This document shows positions 1 to 11,414 of a stretch of 64,000 nt of DNA, piece by piece. Under the pieces are notes generated by a model that worked only from the letters and a program-made list of their open reading frames with translations, did not search any database and was not told where the DNA came from. The position numbers and the translations under genes were made by a program. Positions within the stretch are counted from its first letter, which is position 1. Each line of letters opens with the position of its first letter. Origin of the DNA: Colletes latitarsis (Eukaryota > Arthropoda > Insecta > Hymenoptera > Colletidae); the NCBI RefSeq assembly GCF_051014445.1, contig NC_135137.1, forward strand, positions 18,477,501-18,541,500. Direction: 5' to 3'.

Positions 1-1293
1 TGCGAGGAGATCGGGTTATGGGAGAGTTATTTTAGGGAGAGGATGGTGTGTATGGTGGGTGCGAATGATGTAGTGTGGAAGGAGGTGCGGCGGGGCTGTC
101 CGCAGGGTTCCATCTGTGGTCCATTTATATGGAACCTGATGATGGATGAACTCCTGTGGCGGCTGACCGAGGCTGGATGTAAGTGTGTGGCGTATGCGGA
201 TGATTTGGTTTTGTTGGTGGAAGGGCGGAATCGGGTGGAGCTAGAGCGAAAGGGAACGGAGTGGATGACGATTGTGAGTGATTGGGGGCAGCGTGTTGGT
301 GTGGGTGTGTCTGAGAGTAAGACTGTTTTGATGTTGTTGAAAGGGAGTCTGGCTGCTACCAGACGTCCGAATGTCCGTGTGGGTGGTAGATTGATTGCGT
401 ATGTGGAGAGTGTTAAGTATTTGGGTGTGTGGATGAGTGAGAGAATGCACTTTAAAGTGCATTTAGAGTATTTGAGAGTGAAAGTTACGAATGTGGTAGG
501 GCAGATGAGGCGTGTGTTTAGGCGTGAATGGGGTATGAGAAAGCGTGCTATGCGAATGATATATAAGGGTTTGTTTGTGTCGTGTGTTATGTATGGTGCC
601 AGTGTATGGGGTGATGTGATGGAGTTTCGGTATGCAAGGGATTTGTTGAATAGATGTCAGCGGCTGGTTATGTATGCGTGTTGGAATGTGTGTAGGACAG
701 TGTCGATGGAGGCCATGCAAGTGCTCATGGGGGCATTGCCATGGGACCTCGAGTGTAGGGTGAGGGGTGCATCGTTTAAGATAGCTAGAGGTGTGAGGTT
801 GAGTGTGAGGGATTTTGTGGATGATACCGAGGTGGAGGGTATGTCGCTGGAGGAGTGCAAGAAATTTATGAATGTGAGAGCATATGAACACTGGCAGAGA
901 AGATGGGACGAGAGTCGGAATGGAAGAGTGACGTATGAATTTATACCGAGTGTTAGGTTTTCGGGGATGAATGTGAGTTTTGAGCCAGGGCTGTATGTGT
1001 GTTACTTGTTGACTGGGCATGGCAGTATGAATGCATTTTTGTATGACCGTGGGTTGAGTATAAGTAAGGAGTGTTTGTGTGGTGCTGAGTGTGAGGATTG
1101 GAAGCATGTGTTGGTTGAATGTCCGTTGTATGCTGATGTGAGGTGCCCAGTTGAGTGTGGTGTGTCGGTTAGGAGAGAGGATGGGTATGTGGATGTGAGT
1201 GGTGTATTGGAATGCAAGGAAACGTACGAAAGATTCTGTAAGTTTGCGGTGGATGTGTTTGCTAGAAGAGTGCGAATGAGAAGAAATGTGTGA
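1..1293 (+). CDS. R1-clade retrotransposon ORF2, C-terminal part (reverse transcriptase), 5' cut by window edge
   Basis: The frame is open from base 1 to the stop at 1291-1293, so about 430 residues are visible and the protein begins outside the window. It carries the RT motif GCPQGS, the catalytic YADD box (near 196-207), a YLGVWM motif typical of the RT end, and a C-terminal Cys-His cluster (CLCGAEC...H...C) found after the RT domain of R1-clade non-LTR elements. The protein would copy its own RNA at a nicked chromosomal target. It is clearly a different family from the other R1-like copies here: lower GC and only motif-level similarity. The endonuclease domain and ORF1 would lie to the left. 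No stop or frameshift is seen in the visible part. Certain as an R1-like RT; exact family not recognised. Confidence 0.88.
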   Translation, partial: CEEIGLWESYFRERMVCMVGANDVVWKEVRRGCPQGSICGPFIWNLMMDELLWRLTEAGCKCVAYADDLVLLVEGRNRVELERKGTEWMTIVSDWGQRVGVGVSESKTVLMLLKGSLAATRRPNVRVGGRLIAYVESVKYLGVWMSERMHFKVHLEYLRVKVTNVVGQMRRVFRREWGMRKRAMRMIYKGLFVSCVMYGASVWGDVMEFRYARDLLNRCQRLVMYACWNVCRTVSMEAMQVLMGALPWDLECRVRGASFKIARGVRLSVRDFVDDTEVEGMSLEECKKFMNVRAYEHWQRRWDESRNGRVTYEFIPSVRFSGMNVSFEPGLYVCYLLTGHGSMNAFLYDRGLSISKECLCGAECEDWKHVLVECPLYADVRCPVECGVSVRREDGYVDVSGVLECKETYERFCKFAVDVFARRVRMRRNV

Positions 1294-1830
1294 TTGTGTG
1301 TGGGGTGTCCTGTGGTCGCAGGGGGGGTCCTGCAGGTCAAAGACCCTAGTGGTTGATTCCTGTAGGACCCTTTGGAGGGTAGCGTCTCCACGTACCCGAG
1401 GCGCGGGCCGACCGATGCCAGTGGTTGTAGGGTCACCAATCGGTAGTGGCATGCCACGCAGATCTGACCAGTGATCTAGACTGGTACCGCGGGGACCGGG
1501 GGCCCACCGAGGAGTGCCTCGGGCCCGGTCGTGGGAAGGACCATCGCGGGGGCAGTGGTTGATAGCTACATGCTGGCTAGAGGGCCCAATCTTGGCCTTC
1601 GACGGGGGAGCTGCGGATACAGCTCGGGCACCGACCTGCTATGTCGGTAGAGCGAGGAAAGGCGCTCGGCCCCACCAGTGACTTGTCGTCGGGACCTACA
1701 TCCCGCCGACATACTGGTAGTCCTCGTCCAGACGGGGACGCGCTGATTGGGCGTATCCCAATCCCGCGCCCGTGGGGGCCGTGCGTGTAGGGCCTTTTGG
1801 CAGGAAACGCACGGGAAACCCACGGCTATT
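1294..1830 (+). other. Probable 3' untranslated tail of the left R1-clade element
   Basis: GC-rich non-coding sequence directly after the RT stop. No poly(A) run is seen before homology to the next R1 family starts near 1831, so the tail may be cut by that neighbouring element. No convincing gene is present. Confidence 0.5.
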
Positions 1831-3733
1831 CTGTCTCAGGGCAGTGGACAGGGATTATCTCCGCTGCAGGTGGATCGAGTATCCGGGCCGGGATGTTGAT
1901 ATGCGGAGGGAGGTCTACTGCGGGGTTCCGCAGGGGTCGGTCCTCGGGCCACTCCTGTGGAACATCGCGTACGACGCGGTGTTGCGGGCCGACCTCCCCG
2001 ACGGCGTCAGTGCCGTGTGTTACGCAGATGACACACTGGTGCTGGCCGTCGGGGCTCGGTAGGGGAGGGCCAAGCGCCTCGCCGAGGAGGGGTCGCAACG
2101 CGTCGTCGACCGGATCAGGGGGATGGGGATGACGGTGGCGGTCCATAAGACCGAGGTGATAGCGTTCCATTCACATCGGCAGGATCCGCCACCCCCTCTG
2201 ATCCGGGTGGGTGGGGCTGATATCGAGGTGAAGCCCCGGATGAGGTATCTGGGGCTGATCCTCGATAGCCACTGGCGCTTCGAGGAGCATTTCCGCTGCC
2301 TGGTTCCCCGGTTGGAGAGGATGGTCTCGGCTTTAGGCCGGATCCTCCCCAACTTGGGGGGCCCGGCAGGACGAGTTCGCCGCCTCTATGTGGCAATGGT
2401 TCAGTCGGTGGCCCTATACTGGGCCCCCGTCTGGGCGGACGACCTGGCGGCCTCCCAGCGCAGCATGACGATACTGCGTCGGGTGCAGAGGCGGATGGCG
2501 CTGAGGGTCGTCCGCGGCTACCGGACCGTGTCGCATGAGGCGGCGACGGCTCTTGCGGGGATGCCGCCCATGGATCTCCCCGCGCGGTCGCACGCGATAA
2601 TGTATCGTCATCGTGTCGACCGTCGCGCGGGAGTGAGGGCGGTCCCGGGAGAGCAGGAACCTGCTTGGGGCGATTTGAAGCGCCTGGCCCGGCAGTTCGT
2701 GGTGCTCGCGTCGCAGGAGCTGTTGGCCCTGCCAACTGCGGGGCACCGGACAGTCGGGGCTGTTCGGCCACTCCTGTGTGAGTGGCTGGACAGAGGCCAT
2801 GGAAGCCTTACTTACCGGATGGCACAGGTATTTTCCGGGCATGGTAGCTTCGGAAGATACCTGTGCCGGATAGGGAAGGAGCCGACGGCGCATTGCTGCC
2901 ATTGTGACGCCGAGCAGGACACGGCTGATCATACCCTCCAGGTATGCCCAGCGTGGGAGGGGGAGCGCCGTGTCCCGATCGGCGTCTTCGGACGGGATGT
3001 CTCGCTGCCGGGCATGGTACGCGCCATGCTCGGCAGCGAGCGAAAGTGGAGGGCCGTGACCTCCTTCTGCGAGAAAGTAATGTTGCAGAAGGAGGCCGCG
3101 GGCAGGGAGCGCGAGCTTCAGCGGCGTGCTGAAGCTCGTGATCGTTTGGTGGAAGGAGGGAGCCGCCCAGGCGCCGGGCGTCGTGGGTGGCCACCGCGAC
3201 GTGGCGGATGACCCTGGGTGGGAGGGGGTTCCTGAAGGGAGCCTGCTCCAACCACGAGGCGCGGGATCGGGCCGAAGTGGGAGTGCAACCCCAATTCCGG
3301 TCCGGCGCATCGGAAGGCACCCTCGGTGGCATGCAGCGGCCACCAACCACCAGCCGCCGAGGCGTAAAAATGGGGTCGCCGGCGGTTGCGAGTTGGGTCT
3401 CGCAACCGCGACTGTACGCGGCCCCGAGACAGATGGCGGTAGGATGGAGTGACCTCGTCCTGCCGCCATGAGATAGGGAGACAGCCAGGAGGAACCTTTT
3501 GTCCCCCGTGGATGGACGCACAGCGCAGGCACGGGGAGGATACCGGAAGTATGCTTCGGGCGATTCCCGGTATCCACCCAAATCGCGCGGAAGGGTCACC
3601 GTGGGGTTTTTAGAGGGTCGGACCCGCGCCCGTCATTCTATGGGCGCGGGGAATGCCACACATCCCTCCCGCCACTCCCCAAAGAGGTGAAAGGGAGTCT
3701 TTCGAAGATTTTCCCCGAGAAGAAAAAAAAAAA
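1831..3733 (+). mobile_element. 5'-truncated R1-clade element (older relative of the 27145-33142 copy)
   Basis: Sequence from about 1831 matches the full-length copy from about 31215 through its 3' UTR to a poly(A) run at 3723-3733. It retains only the RT palm/C-terminal half and the 3' UTR. Scattered differences along its length make it an older, divergent member. The 3' UTR has the conserved hairpin (about 3537-3583) and the GGTCACCGTGGGGTTTTT block (3594-3615). The 3' flank is 19-bp satellite (GCTAGTATGC), while the 5' flank is the tail of another R1 element, so no target-site duplication can be defined. Confidence 0.85.
1832..3211 (+). pseudogene. R1-clade ORF2 fragment with in-frame stop
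   Basis: One reading frame runs from the truncation point to the stop at 3209-3211 and is interrupted by a TAG at 2060-2062, just after the YADD box (near 2021-2032). The intact copy has a TGG (Trp) codon here. Upstream, GVPQGSVLGPLLW is present. Downstream are KTEVIAFHS, YLGLILDSHW and the terminal CHCDAEQDTADHTLQVCP zinc-like cluster. The endonuclease and the first RT motifs, including the first catalytic Asp, are missing. The copy is dead both by truncation and by the stop. Confidence 0.88.
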
Positions 3734-5694
3734 GCTAGTATGCAAGCAGTAAGCTAGTAAGCGAGGAGGAAGCTAGTGAGGAAGCAGTATGCTAGTAAGC
3801 AACCAGTCAGCTAGAAAGCATGCAGCAGGCTAGTAAGAAATCCGTTAGCTATTGAACATGCAGCAAACTAGTAAGCAAACAGTAAACTAGTAAGCAAACA
3901 GTCAGCTAGGAAGCAGGCAGTAACCTGGTAAGATAGCAGTTAGCTAGTAAGGAAGTACTAAGCTAGTAAGCAAGCAGTGAGCTAGCAAGCGTGCGGCAAG
4001 CTAGTAAGGAAGCAGAATGCTAGTAAGCAACCAGTGAGCTGGCAAGCGAGCGGGAAGCTAGTAAGGAAGCAGTATGCTAGTAAGCAACCAGTCAGCTAGA
4101 AAGCATGCAGCAGGCTAGTAAGAAATCCGTTAGCTATTGAACATGCAGCAAACTAGTAAGCAAACAGTAAACTAGTAAGCAAACAGTAAACTAGTAAGCA
4201 AACAGTCAGCTAGGAAGCAGGCAGTAACCTGGTAAGATAGCAGTTAGCTAGTAAGGAAGTACTAAGCTAGTAAGCAAGCAGTGAGCTAGCAAGCGTGCGG
4301 GAAGCTAGTAAGGAAGCAGAATGCTAGTAAGCAACCAGTGAGCTAGCAAGCGAGCGGGAAGCTAGTAAGCAACCAGTCAGCTAGAAAGCAGGCAGTAACC
4401 TGGTAAGATTGCAGTTAGCTAGTAAGGAAGTACTAAGCTAGTAAGCAAGCAGTAAGCTAGTAAGCGAGTAGGAAACTGGTAAGCAAGCAGTAAGCTAGTA
4501 AGCAAGCAGTAAACTTGTAAGCAAGCAGTAAGCTGGTAAGAAAGCAGCTAGGTAGAAAGCAAGCATCGGGCTAGTAAGCAAGCAGTAAGCGTGTAACCTA
4601 GCACTATGGTAGTAAGCACGCAGTAGGCTAGCAAGAATGCAGTTCCTTACTAAGGAAGAAGTACGCTAATATGCAAGCAACATGCTAGTAAGCACGCAGC
4701 AAGAGAGTATACTAGCATTAAGCGATGATGCTAGCAGTAAGCTATTAAGAAGCCAGTAAGGTAGTATGCTTGCAGTAAGCTAGTAAGCGAGGAGGAAGCT
4801 AGAAAGTAAGCAGTAAGCTAGGACGCAAGCAGCAAGCTAGTAAGCGAGCAGTAAGCGAGTGAGCTAGCAGTACGCTAGTAAGCAAACAGGGAGCTAGTAA
4901 GCGAGCAGGAAGCTAGTAAGGAAGCAGTATGCCAGTGAGCAAGCAGTAAGCTAGTGGGCAACAAGTAAGCTAGTAAGCAAGTAGCAGGCTAGTAAGAATG
5001 CAATTAGCTAGAAAGTAAGAAGCATGCTAGTAAGCAAGCAGGAAGCGAGCATGCTAGCAATTGGCTAGTAAGAAGGCAGTAATCTAGTTAGGAAGCAGTG
5101 AGATTGTATGCAAGCAGCAGGCTAGTAATGATGCAATTAGCTAGTAAGAATGCTGCGCGCTAGTAAGCGAACAGTAAGCTAGAAAGCGAGCAGCAGGCTA
5201 GTAAGCGAGCAGTAAGACAGAAAGCAAGCAGCAAGCCAGTAAGCATGCAGTAAGCGTGTGAGCTAGCTGTAAGATAGCAAGCAAGCTGTATGCTAGTAAG
5301 CAAGCAGTAGGCTAGTAAGCAAGCAGTGTGCTAGTAACCTAGCAGTGAGCTAGTAAGCGAGCAGGAAGCTAGTAAGGAAGCAGTATGCTTGTAAGCAAGA
5401 AGTAACCAAGTAAGCAACAAGTAAGCTAGTAAGCAGCAAGTAAGCTAGTATGCAAGCAGCAAGCTGTTAAGCGAGCAGTAAGCTAGAAAGCATGCAGTGA
5501 GTTGGTAAGAGAGCAGGAAGCTAGTAAGGAGGCAGTGTGCTAGTTAGGAGGCAGTGTGCTAGTTTGCATGCAGTGAGCTGGTAAGACAGCAGGAAGCTAG
5601 TAAGGAAACAGTGTGCTAGGAAGCAACCAGTGAGCTGGTATGAGAAAGTAATCTAGTAATCAAGCAGCAGGCTAGTAAGACAGGAATTTGCTAG
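3734..5694 (+). repeat. 19-bp satellite array, forward orientation
   Basis: Degenerate tandem repeat with monomer AGCTAGTAAGCAAGCAGTA. Monomers differ by point changes (GGAAG, GCGAG, GATAG variants) but keep the 19-bp step. A local higher-order duplication is visible: the block from 3784 recurs at 4069, an offset of 285 bp or 15 monomers, with one extra monomer inserted in the second copy. No gene is present. Confidence 0.95.
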
Positions 5695-7320
5695 TGTTAA
5701 AAAGCTGATGCTTTTAACTACGAATAGAGGGATCGGATTTTTGTTGTGGGAAGTGATTGGGAATGTAAGATTTTCTTTTTCAAAAAAAACTGTTTATTAT
5801 AAAAATAAAAATAAAATAAACAATAAGAAATGAAGAAAATTCTTATTTAATCGTTTCCAATCCTGGTCGGAACCGACACGTTGGGGTAGGCCAAGGTTCT
5901 GTGAACAGAAAAACACGGCAATGTGTTAAACACGTAAACAAGTTACACGTATATTCGCCGCGTGTGTGTCCTCACGCTCCTGGCTTCGATATTCGAATGT
6001 ATAGGAGCGGAGAATTTCGCTCACTCGTAATATACGAGCTCGCAAGTGGACTGTATTTAATTTTTGGCTTGAAAAGAATTAAATTTCCTTTCGACGCCGA
6101 ACTGAGTCGATTGTCTAGTGGACGGGGATGTAAGCGGAGGTTGTAAGGCTCCAAATGCACTGATCCCGTGAGTATGCCCACGGAGTCTGTGCGTCGAGTC
6201 GCACTGCAGTACAACGGCACGACCGTCGATCTGCGGCTTCTCCTTAACGTTCCAACAGATGACTTGTTGGTCGAGAGTTGCACTGCGAAGCCCGGCTGCA
6301 CGTGGTTCACTGCACGAATGCACCACTCGACGTGATTCGTGACAGTATTTGAACTACGTGGGGGCCTGACCCGCGACTCCTTAACCTCTCCGCACAGGTG
6401 CTCTAAGCGTTACACCGGCGGAGTCTGTAGAGGGAAGGAATGGAAGACCGAATGTCAAGCGTCCGAAGTGGACGCTGACCTGACTCCAGTGCGGCTACCT
6501 GGAGGTTCACCACGTAGGTGCCTCCCTTCGGTGTCTCCTAAGCCGAACGACAATCACAGAGAAGTTTGAACGGTATCCTCCCACTTCTCTGTGTTTCAAA
6601 CGTTTATACGCTTGAAACGACAAAATAATACTGCACGAGGGGGGTCGAACACCTTATTGGTGTATTCTTGAACCCTCCAAACTAGACAGTAAATGGGAAT
6701 TGAACTCGTTTGGGAATTTCCCGAACGAAACTCCTGAATGCTCTTATTCGAATCGAAAGTCGACTCGTTTGATAAGCAAAGTCTAAATTAATTGAAGCTA
6801 ATTTGAGTCTCAATGAATTCTCAGCTGTGCGAGGTCAATCAGAAGACCCGCACCAGACTGAACATCGGCGCGTTGCACCCCTTATTTAATAATCGTCTAT
6901 TAGCTGTATCTCAAGAGTATCACTCTCAAGATTCGCTCGATATCTGTTCGGACACGATCGGGAGCAGATGTGCCTTCTTCAAAAGTCGTTGTGAGACTGT
7001 GCGGATTGACAGCTGAAGACGTCGCCGTGGTACTTTAATTAATCGTTCCGCGGCGCTGTCTAAATTTCGGCAGTCTATCATTGTCTAATTATTTGCGCGC
7101 TACTCTCTCACGATACTGATGTCATCAACACCGTTGGCACACTCGAATCGAACGTAATACGCCGTTACCGATGCCAGAAAAACTAGTAATAGACGTGTTT
7201 TTCTATCACTGCTTGCTGTACAAATCCTATTAGAGATAATCTCATTCGAATTGTACGTTAACAGGATTAACGGTAATTGCGGCCGAGAATAATCGCTCCG
7301 CATTATGCAAACTTTAGAAA
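5695..7320 (+). mobile_element. LTR-like element, copy 1 (probable solo LTR, 1626 bp)
   Basis: Non-coding insertion in the satellite, shared with 34560-36194 (very similar) and 21173-22895 (more divergent). It begins TGTTAAAAAGC and ends CTTTAGAAA. The flanks are GCTAG (5690-5694) and GCAAG (7321-7325), a decayed 5-bp target duplication. Copy 2 ends AAACA, giving the TGTT...AACA termini of LTRs. No gag or pol is present, so a solo LTR left by recombination is the best reading. Copy 1 lacks a short GTCCGG-containing stretch near 5722 that copies 2 and 3 keep. Calling it a non-autonomous element of another class is possible. Confidence 0.65.
6555..6618 (+). other. Two adjacent hairpins inside LTR copy 1
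   Basis: CACAGAGAAGT (6555-6565) pairs perfectly with ACTTCTCTGTG (6583-6593). It is followed at once by the near-palindrome GTTTCAAACG...CGCTTGAAAC (6593-6618). The second stem shows paired substitutions in LTR copy 2 (22112-22149), which supports selection on the structure. Role unknown; an RNA stem in the LTR transcript is an inference. Confidence 0.6.
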
Positions 7321-10300
7321 GCAAGTAAGAAAGCAGTATGCCAGTAAGCAAGCAGTACGCTGGTAAGAAAGCAGTTAGCTAGTAAGCAAGTAGTAAGCTA
7401 GTAAGCAAGCAGTAAGCTAGTAACCTAGCAGTGTGCTAGTAAGCGTGCAGGAAGCTAGTAGGGAAGCAGTATGCTAGTAAGCAAATAGTAAACTAGAAAG
7501 CAAGCAGCAAGCTAGTAAGCAAGCAGTCAGCTAGAAAGTAAGCAGCATGCAAGTATGCAAACAGTAGGCTAGAAAGCAAGCAGCATGCTAGTAAGCAAGC
7601 AGTAACCTAGTAAGCGCGCAGTAAACTAGCAAGCAAGCAGTAAGCTAGTAAGCAAGCAGTAAGCTTGTATGAAAGCAGTAAGCTGGTAAGCAAGCAGTGA
7701 GCTAGTACGCGAGGATGAAGCTAGTAAGCAAGAAGTGAGCTAGTAAGCGATCAGGAAGCTAGTAAAGACCCAGTATGCTTTTAAGCAAGCAGCAAGCTAG
7801 TAGGCAAGCAATAAGAAAGAAAGCAAGGAGCAGGCTAGCAAGCAAGAAGCAAGTGAGTAAGCTACCAGTAAGCTAGTAAGCAAGCAGTGAGCTAGTAAGC
7901 AAGCAGAGATCTTGTAAGCGAGGAGAAATCTAGTTAGAAAGCATTAAGGCAGTAAGCACACAGTAAGCTTGTACGCCAGCAGTAAGCTGGTAAAAAACAT
8001 GTATGCTAGTGAGCAACCAGCAGGCTAGTAGGAAAGCAATTAGCTAATAAGAAAGAAATATGCTTGTAAGCAAGCAGTAAGATAGAAAGCAAGCAATGGG
8101 CAAGTAGGCGTTGTGGAAGCTAGAAAGCAAACTGTAAGCGAGTAACATTGTAGTAAGCTTGTAAGCAAACAGTACGCTGGAAGCCAGCAGCAAGCTAGTA
8201 TACAAGCAGAATGCTGGAAAGCAAGGTGCAGCCTAGCAAGGAAGCTGTTAGCTATTGCGCAAGAAGTAAGCTAGTAAGCAAGCAGTAAGCTACTAAGCAA
8301 GCAGTAGGCTAGTAAGAAAGCTGCACGCTGGTAAGCAAGCAGTAAGCTACTAAGCAAGCAGTAAGCTAGTAAGGAAGCAGCACGCTGGTAAGCAAGCAAC
8401 AATGCAGTAAGCAAGCAGTGAGCGAGTATGCTAGCAGTAAGCTGGTAAGCACGAAGCAAGCTAGTAAGCGAGCAGGGATCTAGTAAGGATGCAGTATGCC
8501 AGAAAGCAAGCAGTAAGCTAGGAAGCAACCAGTGAGCTTGTAAGCAAGCCGTAAGCCGGTCGGAAAGAAATTACCTAGTAAACAAGCAGTAAGCAAGCAT
8601 GCAAGCAGTGAGTTAGTAAGCGAGCTGGAAGCTAGTGAGGCCAGCAGTATGCAAGTAAACATGCAGTAAGCTAGAAGGCAAGCTGCAGTCTAGTAAGCTA
8701 GCAGTAAGCCCGAAAGCAAACAGCAGGCTAGCAAGTATGCAGGAAGAATATAAGCTAGCAGTAAGCTGGTAAGCAAGCAGTAAGCTACTTAGTGAGGTGG
8801 AAGCTAGCATGCAAGCAGAAAGCAAACAGCAATCTAGTAAGCGAGCAGTGAGTTAGTAATCAAGCAGTAGGCTAGTAAGCGAGCAGCGACCTTGTAAGGG
8901 AGTAGAATGCGTCTAAGCATCCAGTCAGCTAGTAAGCAACCAGTAATATAGTAAGCAAACTGGAAGCTTGTAAGCAAGCAGCAGACTAGTAAGAAAACTG
9001 CTATCTAGTATGAAAGCAGTATGCTAGTAAGCAAGCTGGAAGCTAGAAAGCAAGCAGCTGGCTAATAAGCAAGCAGTAAGCGAGTAAGCTAGCTGTGAGC
9101 TAGTATGCAAGCAGTAAGCTAGTAGGCAAGCAGTGAGCATGTAAGCTAGCAGTAAGCTGGTAGGCAAGCAGTGAGCTAGTAAGGAAGAAGTTTGACTGCA
9201 AGCAAGCTGTGTGCTAGTATGCAATCAGTAATCTAGTAGGCAAGCAGTAAGCTGGTAAGCTACCTGTATGCTAGTAAGCAAGCAGTATGGTAGAAAACAA
9301 GCAGCGGGATAGTAAGCAAGCACTAAGCGAGTAAGCTGGCTGTAAGCTAGCAAGCAAGCAGCTCGCTAGTAAGGAATCATTATGCTAGTAAGCAAGCAGT
9401 AGGCTAGTAAGCAACAAGTAAGCTAGCAAGTATACAGTAAGCTGGTGGGAAAGCAGTTAGATAGTAAGCAAGTAGTAAGCTAGTAAGCAAGCAGTAATCT
9501 AGTAAGCAAGCAGCAAGCTAGTAATCGAGCATTATGAGATTAAGCTACCAGTAAGCTATTATGCAGCCAGTGAGCTAGTAAGCAAGCAGTGAAATGGTAA
9601 GGTAGGAGAAAGCTAGTGAGGAAGCAGTATACTGGTAAGCAAGCAGTAAGCTGGAAAGCAGGCAGCAAGCTACTTAGCAAGCAGGAAGCTGGTAAGGAAG
9701 CATTATACTAGAAGCAAGCTGCGGGATAGTAGGCATGCAGTAAGCGAGTAAGCTAGCAGTGCGCTGGTAAGCAATGGGTGAGCTAGTAAGCGAGCAGGAA
9801 GCTTGTAAGCAAGCAGTAAGCTAGTAAGGATGCTCTAAGCTAGAAAGCAAGCGGCAGGCTAATAAGCAAGCAGTAAGAGAGTACGCTAGCAGTAAGCTAG
9901 TAAGCAAGCAGTAAGATAGTAAGCAACCAGTAAGCTAGTAAGCAAGCAGTAATCTGGTAAGGAAGCACTAAGCTAGGAAGCAAGCAGGAGGCTAGTAAGC
10001 TAGTAGTAAGCGAGTAAGCTAGCAGTACGCTAGTACCCCAGCAGTAAGCAAGCAAGCAAGCAGTGAGCTGGTAAGCGAACAGGGAGCTAGTAAGGAACCA
10101 AAAGGGTCGTAACAAAGCGGCAAGCTAGTAAGCAAGCAGTAAGCAGGTATGCAAGCAGTAAGCTAGTAAACAAGCAGCAGGCTAGTGAGCGAGGAGAAAG
10201 CTAGCTAGGATGCAGTATACTAGCAAGTAAACAGTAAGCGCGTAAGCTAGCAGTACGCTAGAAAGCAAGCACTGAGCTACTAAGCGAGGAGGAAGCTAGC

Positions 10301-10498
10301 AACGAGGCAGTATGCAAGCTTGCAATCAGTAAGCCAGTAAGCCGCAAGTAAGCTAGTAAGCAAGCAGCAGGCTTGTCGGAAAGCAGTTAGCAAGTAAACG
10401 AGGAGAAAGCTAGTAATCAAACGGTAAGCTAGAAAGCAAGCTGCAAGCTATTATGCATGCAGAAAGCTAGAGGGCATGCAGCAAGCTAGTAAGCATTC
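7321..10498 (+). repeat. 19-bp satellite array, forward orientation
   Basis: Continuation of the same satellite after the LTR insertion, about 165 monomers. Period and consensus are as in 3734-5694. Long minus-strand open frames here (for example 8271-8528) only read the repeat in a frame that recurs every 57 bp and gives Leu/Ala-rich 19-residue repeats. They are not genes. Confidence 0.95.
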
Positions 10499-10873
10499 GG
10501 GCATGGCAGCTTCGGAAGATACCTGTGCCGGATAGGGAAGGAGCCGACGGCGCGTTGCTGCCACTGCGACGCTGAGCAGGACACGGCGGATCATACCCTG
10601 GAGGTATGCCCCGCGTGGGAGGGGGAGCGCCGTGTCCTGGTCGGCGTCGTCGGGCGGGATGTCTCGCTGCCGGGCGTGGTGCGCGCCATGCTCGGCAGCG
10701 AGGAGAAGTGGAGGGCCGTGGCCTCCTTCTGCGAGAACGTAATGTTGCAGAAGGAGGCCGCGGGGAGGGAGCGCGAGCTTCAGCGGCGCGCTGAAGCTCG
10801 CGCTCGTGCGGTGACCCGAGGTCGTCGCCCGGTCGCGAAGCGTCGCGGGCGGCCGCCTCGGCGTGGCGGATGA
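10499..10873 (+). pseudogene. R1-clade ORF2 C-terminal fragment
   Basis: 125 codons including the stop at 10871-10873 remain, in frame and uninterrupted. They start at GHGSFGRYLC and include the CHCDAEQDTADH...C cluster and the basic tail ending RRGG. All endonuclease and RT motifs are missing, so the fragment cannot act. Confidence 0.87.
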
Positions 10874-11414
10874 CCTAGGCTGGGAGGGGGGTCCTGAGGG
10901 GACCCTCCTCCCGCCAGGCGGCGCCGGGTCGGACCGGTTGGGAGTAGGAGTGCCTCCCCCTACCGGTCCGACGCAAGGGGAGGCACCCTCGGCGGTCTGG
11001 TGCGGCCATGAACGCCCGGCCGCCGAGGGGTGGAAACGGGGTCGCGGGCGGTTGCGAGTTGGGGCTCGCAGCCGCCACTAAACGCGGCCCCGGGACGGAT
11101 AGCGGCGGGATGGAGTGGCCCCGTCCCGCCGCTATGAGGCAGTGTGTCTACTGGGGGGACCGATTGTCCCCCCGGGGGATGGGTGCGAAAGCGCGGGCAC
11201 GGGGAGGATACCGGAAGAATGCTTCGAGCGATTCCCGGTATCCTCCCAAAGCGTGCCGAAGGGTCACCGTGGGGTTTTTAGTGGGTAGGTCCCGCGCCTG
11301 TCGTTGTACGGGCGCGGGGAATCCCACACACCCCTCCCACCTCTCCCTAAGGAGGTGGGAGGGAGTCTTTCGAAGATTTTCTCCACGACAAAAAAAAAAA
11401 AAAAAAAAAAAAAA
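10499..11414 (+). mobile_element. 5'-truncated R1-clade element, young subfamily
   Basis: Nearly identical to the last ~0.9 kb of the full-length copy (from about 32217), ending in poly(A) at 11390-11414. The 5' junction is directly in 19-bp satellite (...CTAGTAAGCATTC). The 3' flank is GATCGACAAACG, which is not satellite, and no target-site duplication is seen. The 3' side was therefore rearranged after insertion, or insertion was accompanied by a deletion. Confidence 0.87.

Noticed and set aside
463..1452. 329-codon minus-strand frame opposite the left RT gene
   Set aside because: Antisense shadow of a clear RT reading frame; composition is His/Thr/Pro-rich with no domain.
5901..6569. Small open frames inside the 1.6-kb LTR-like copies
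   Set aside because: Similar frames occur in copy 3 but with changes not favouring synonymous positions, they are on both strands, and no domain is seen; the region is best read as LTR.
8271..9224. Leu/Ala-rich open frames in the 19-bp satellite
   Set aside because: They repeat every 19 residues (57 bp = three monomers) and simply translate the satellite; no start context, no domain.
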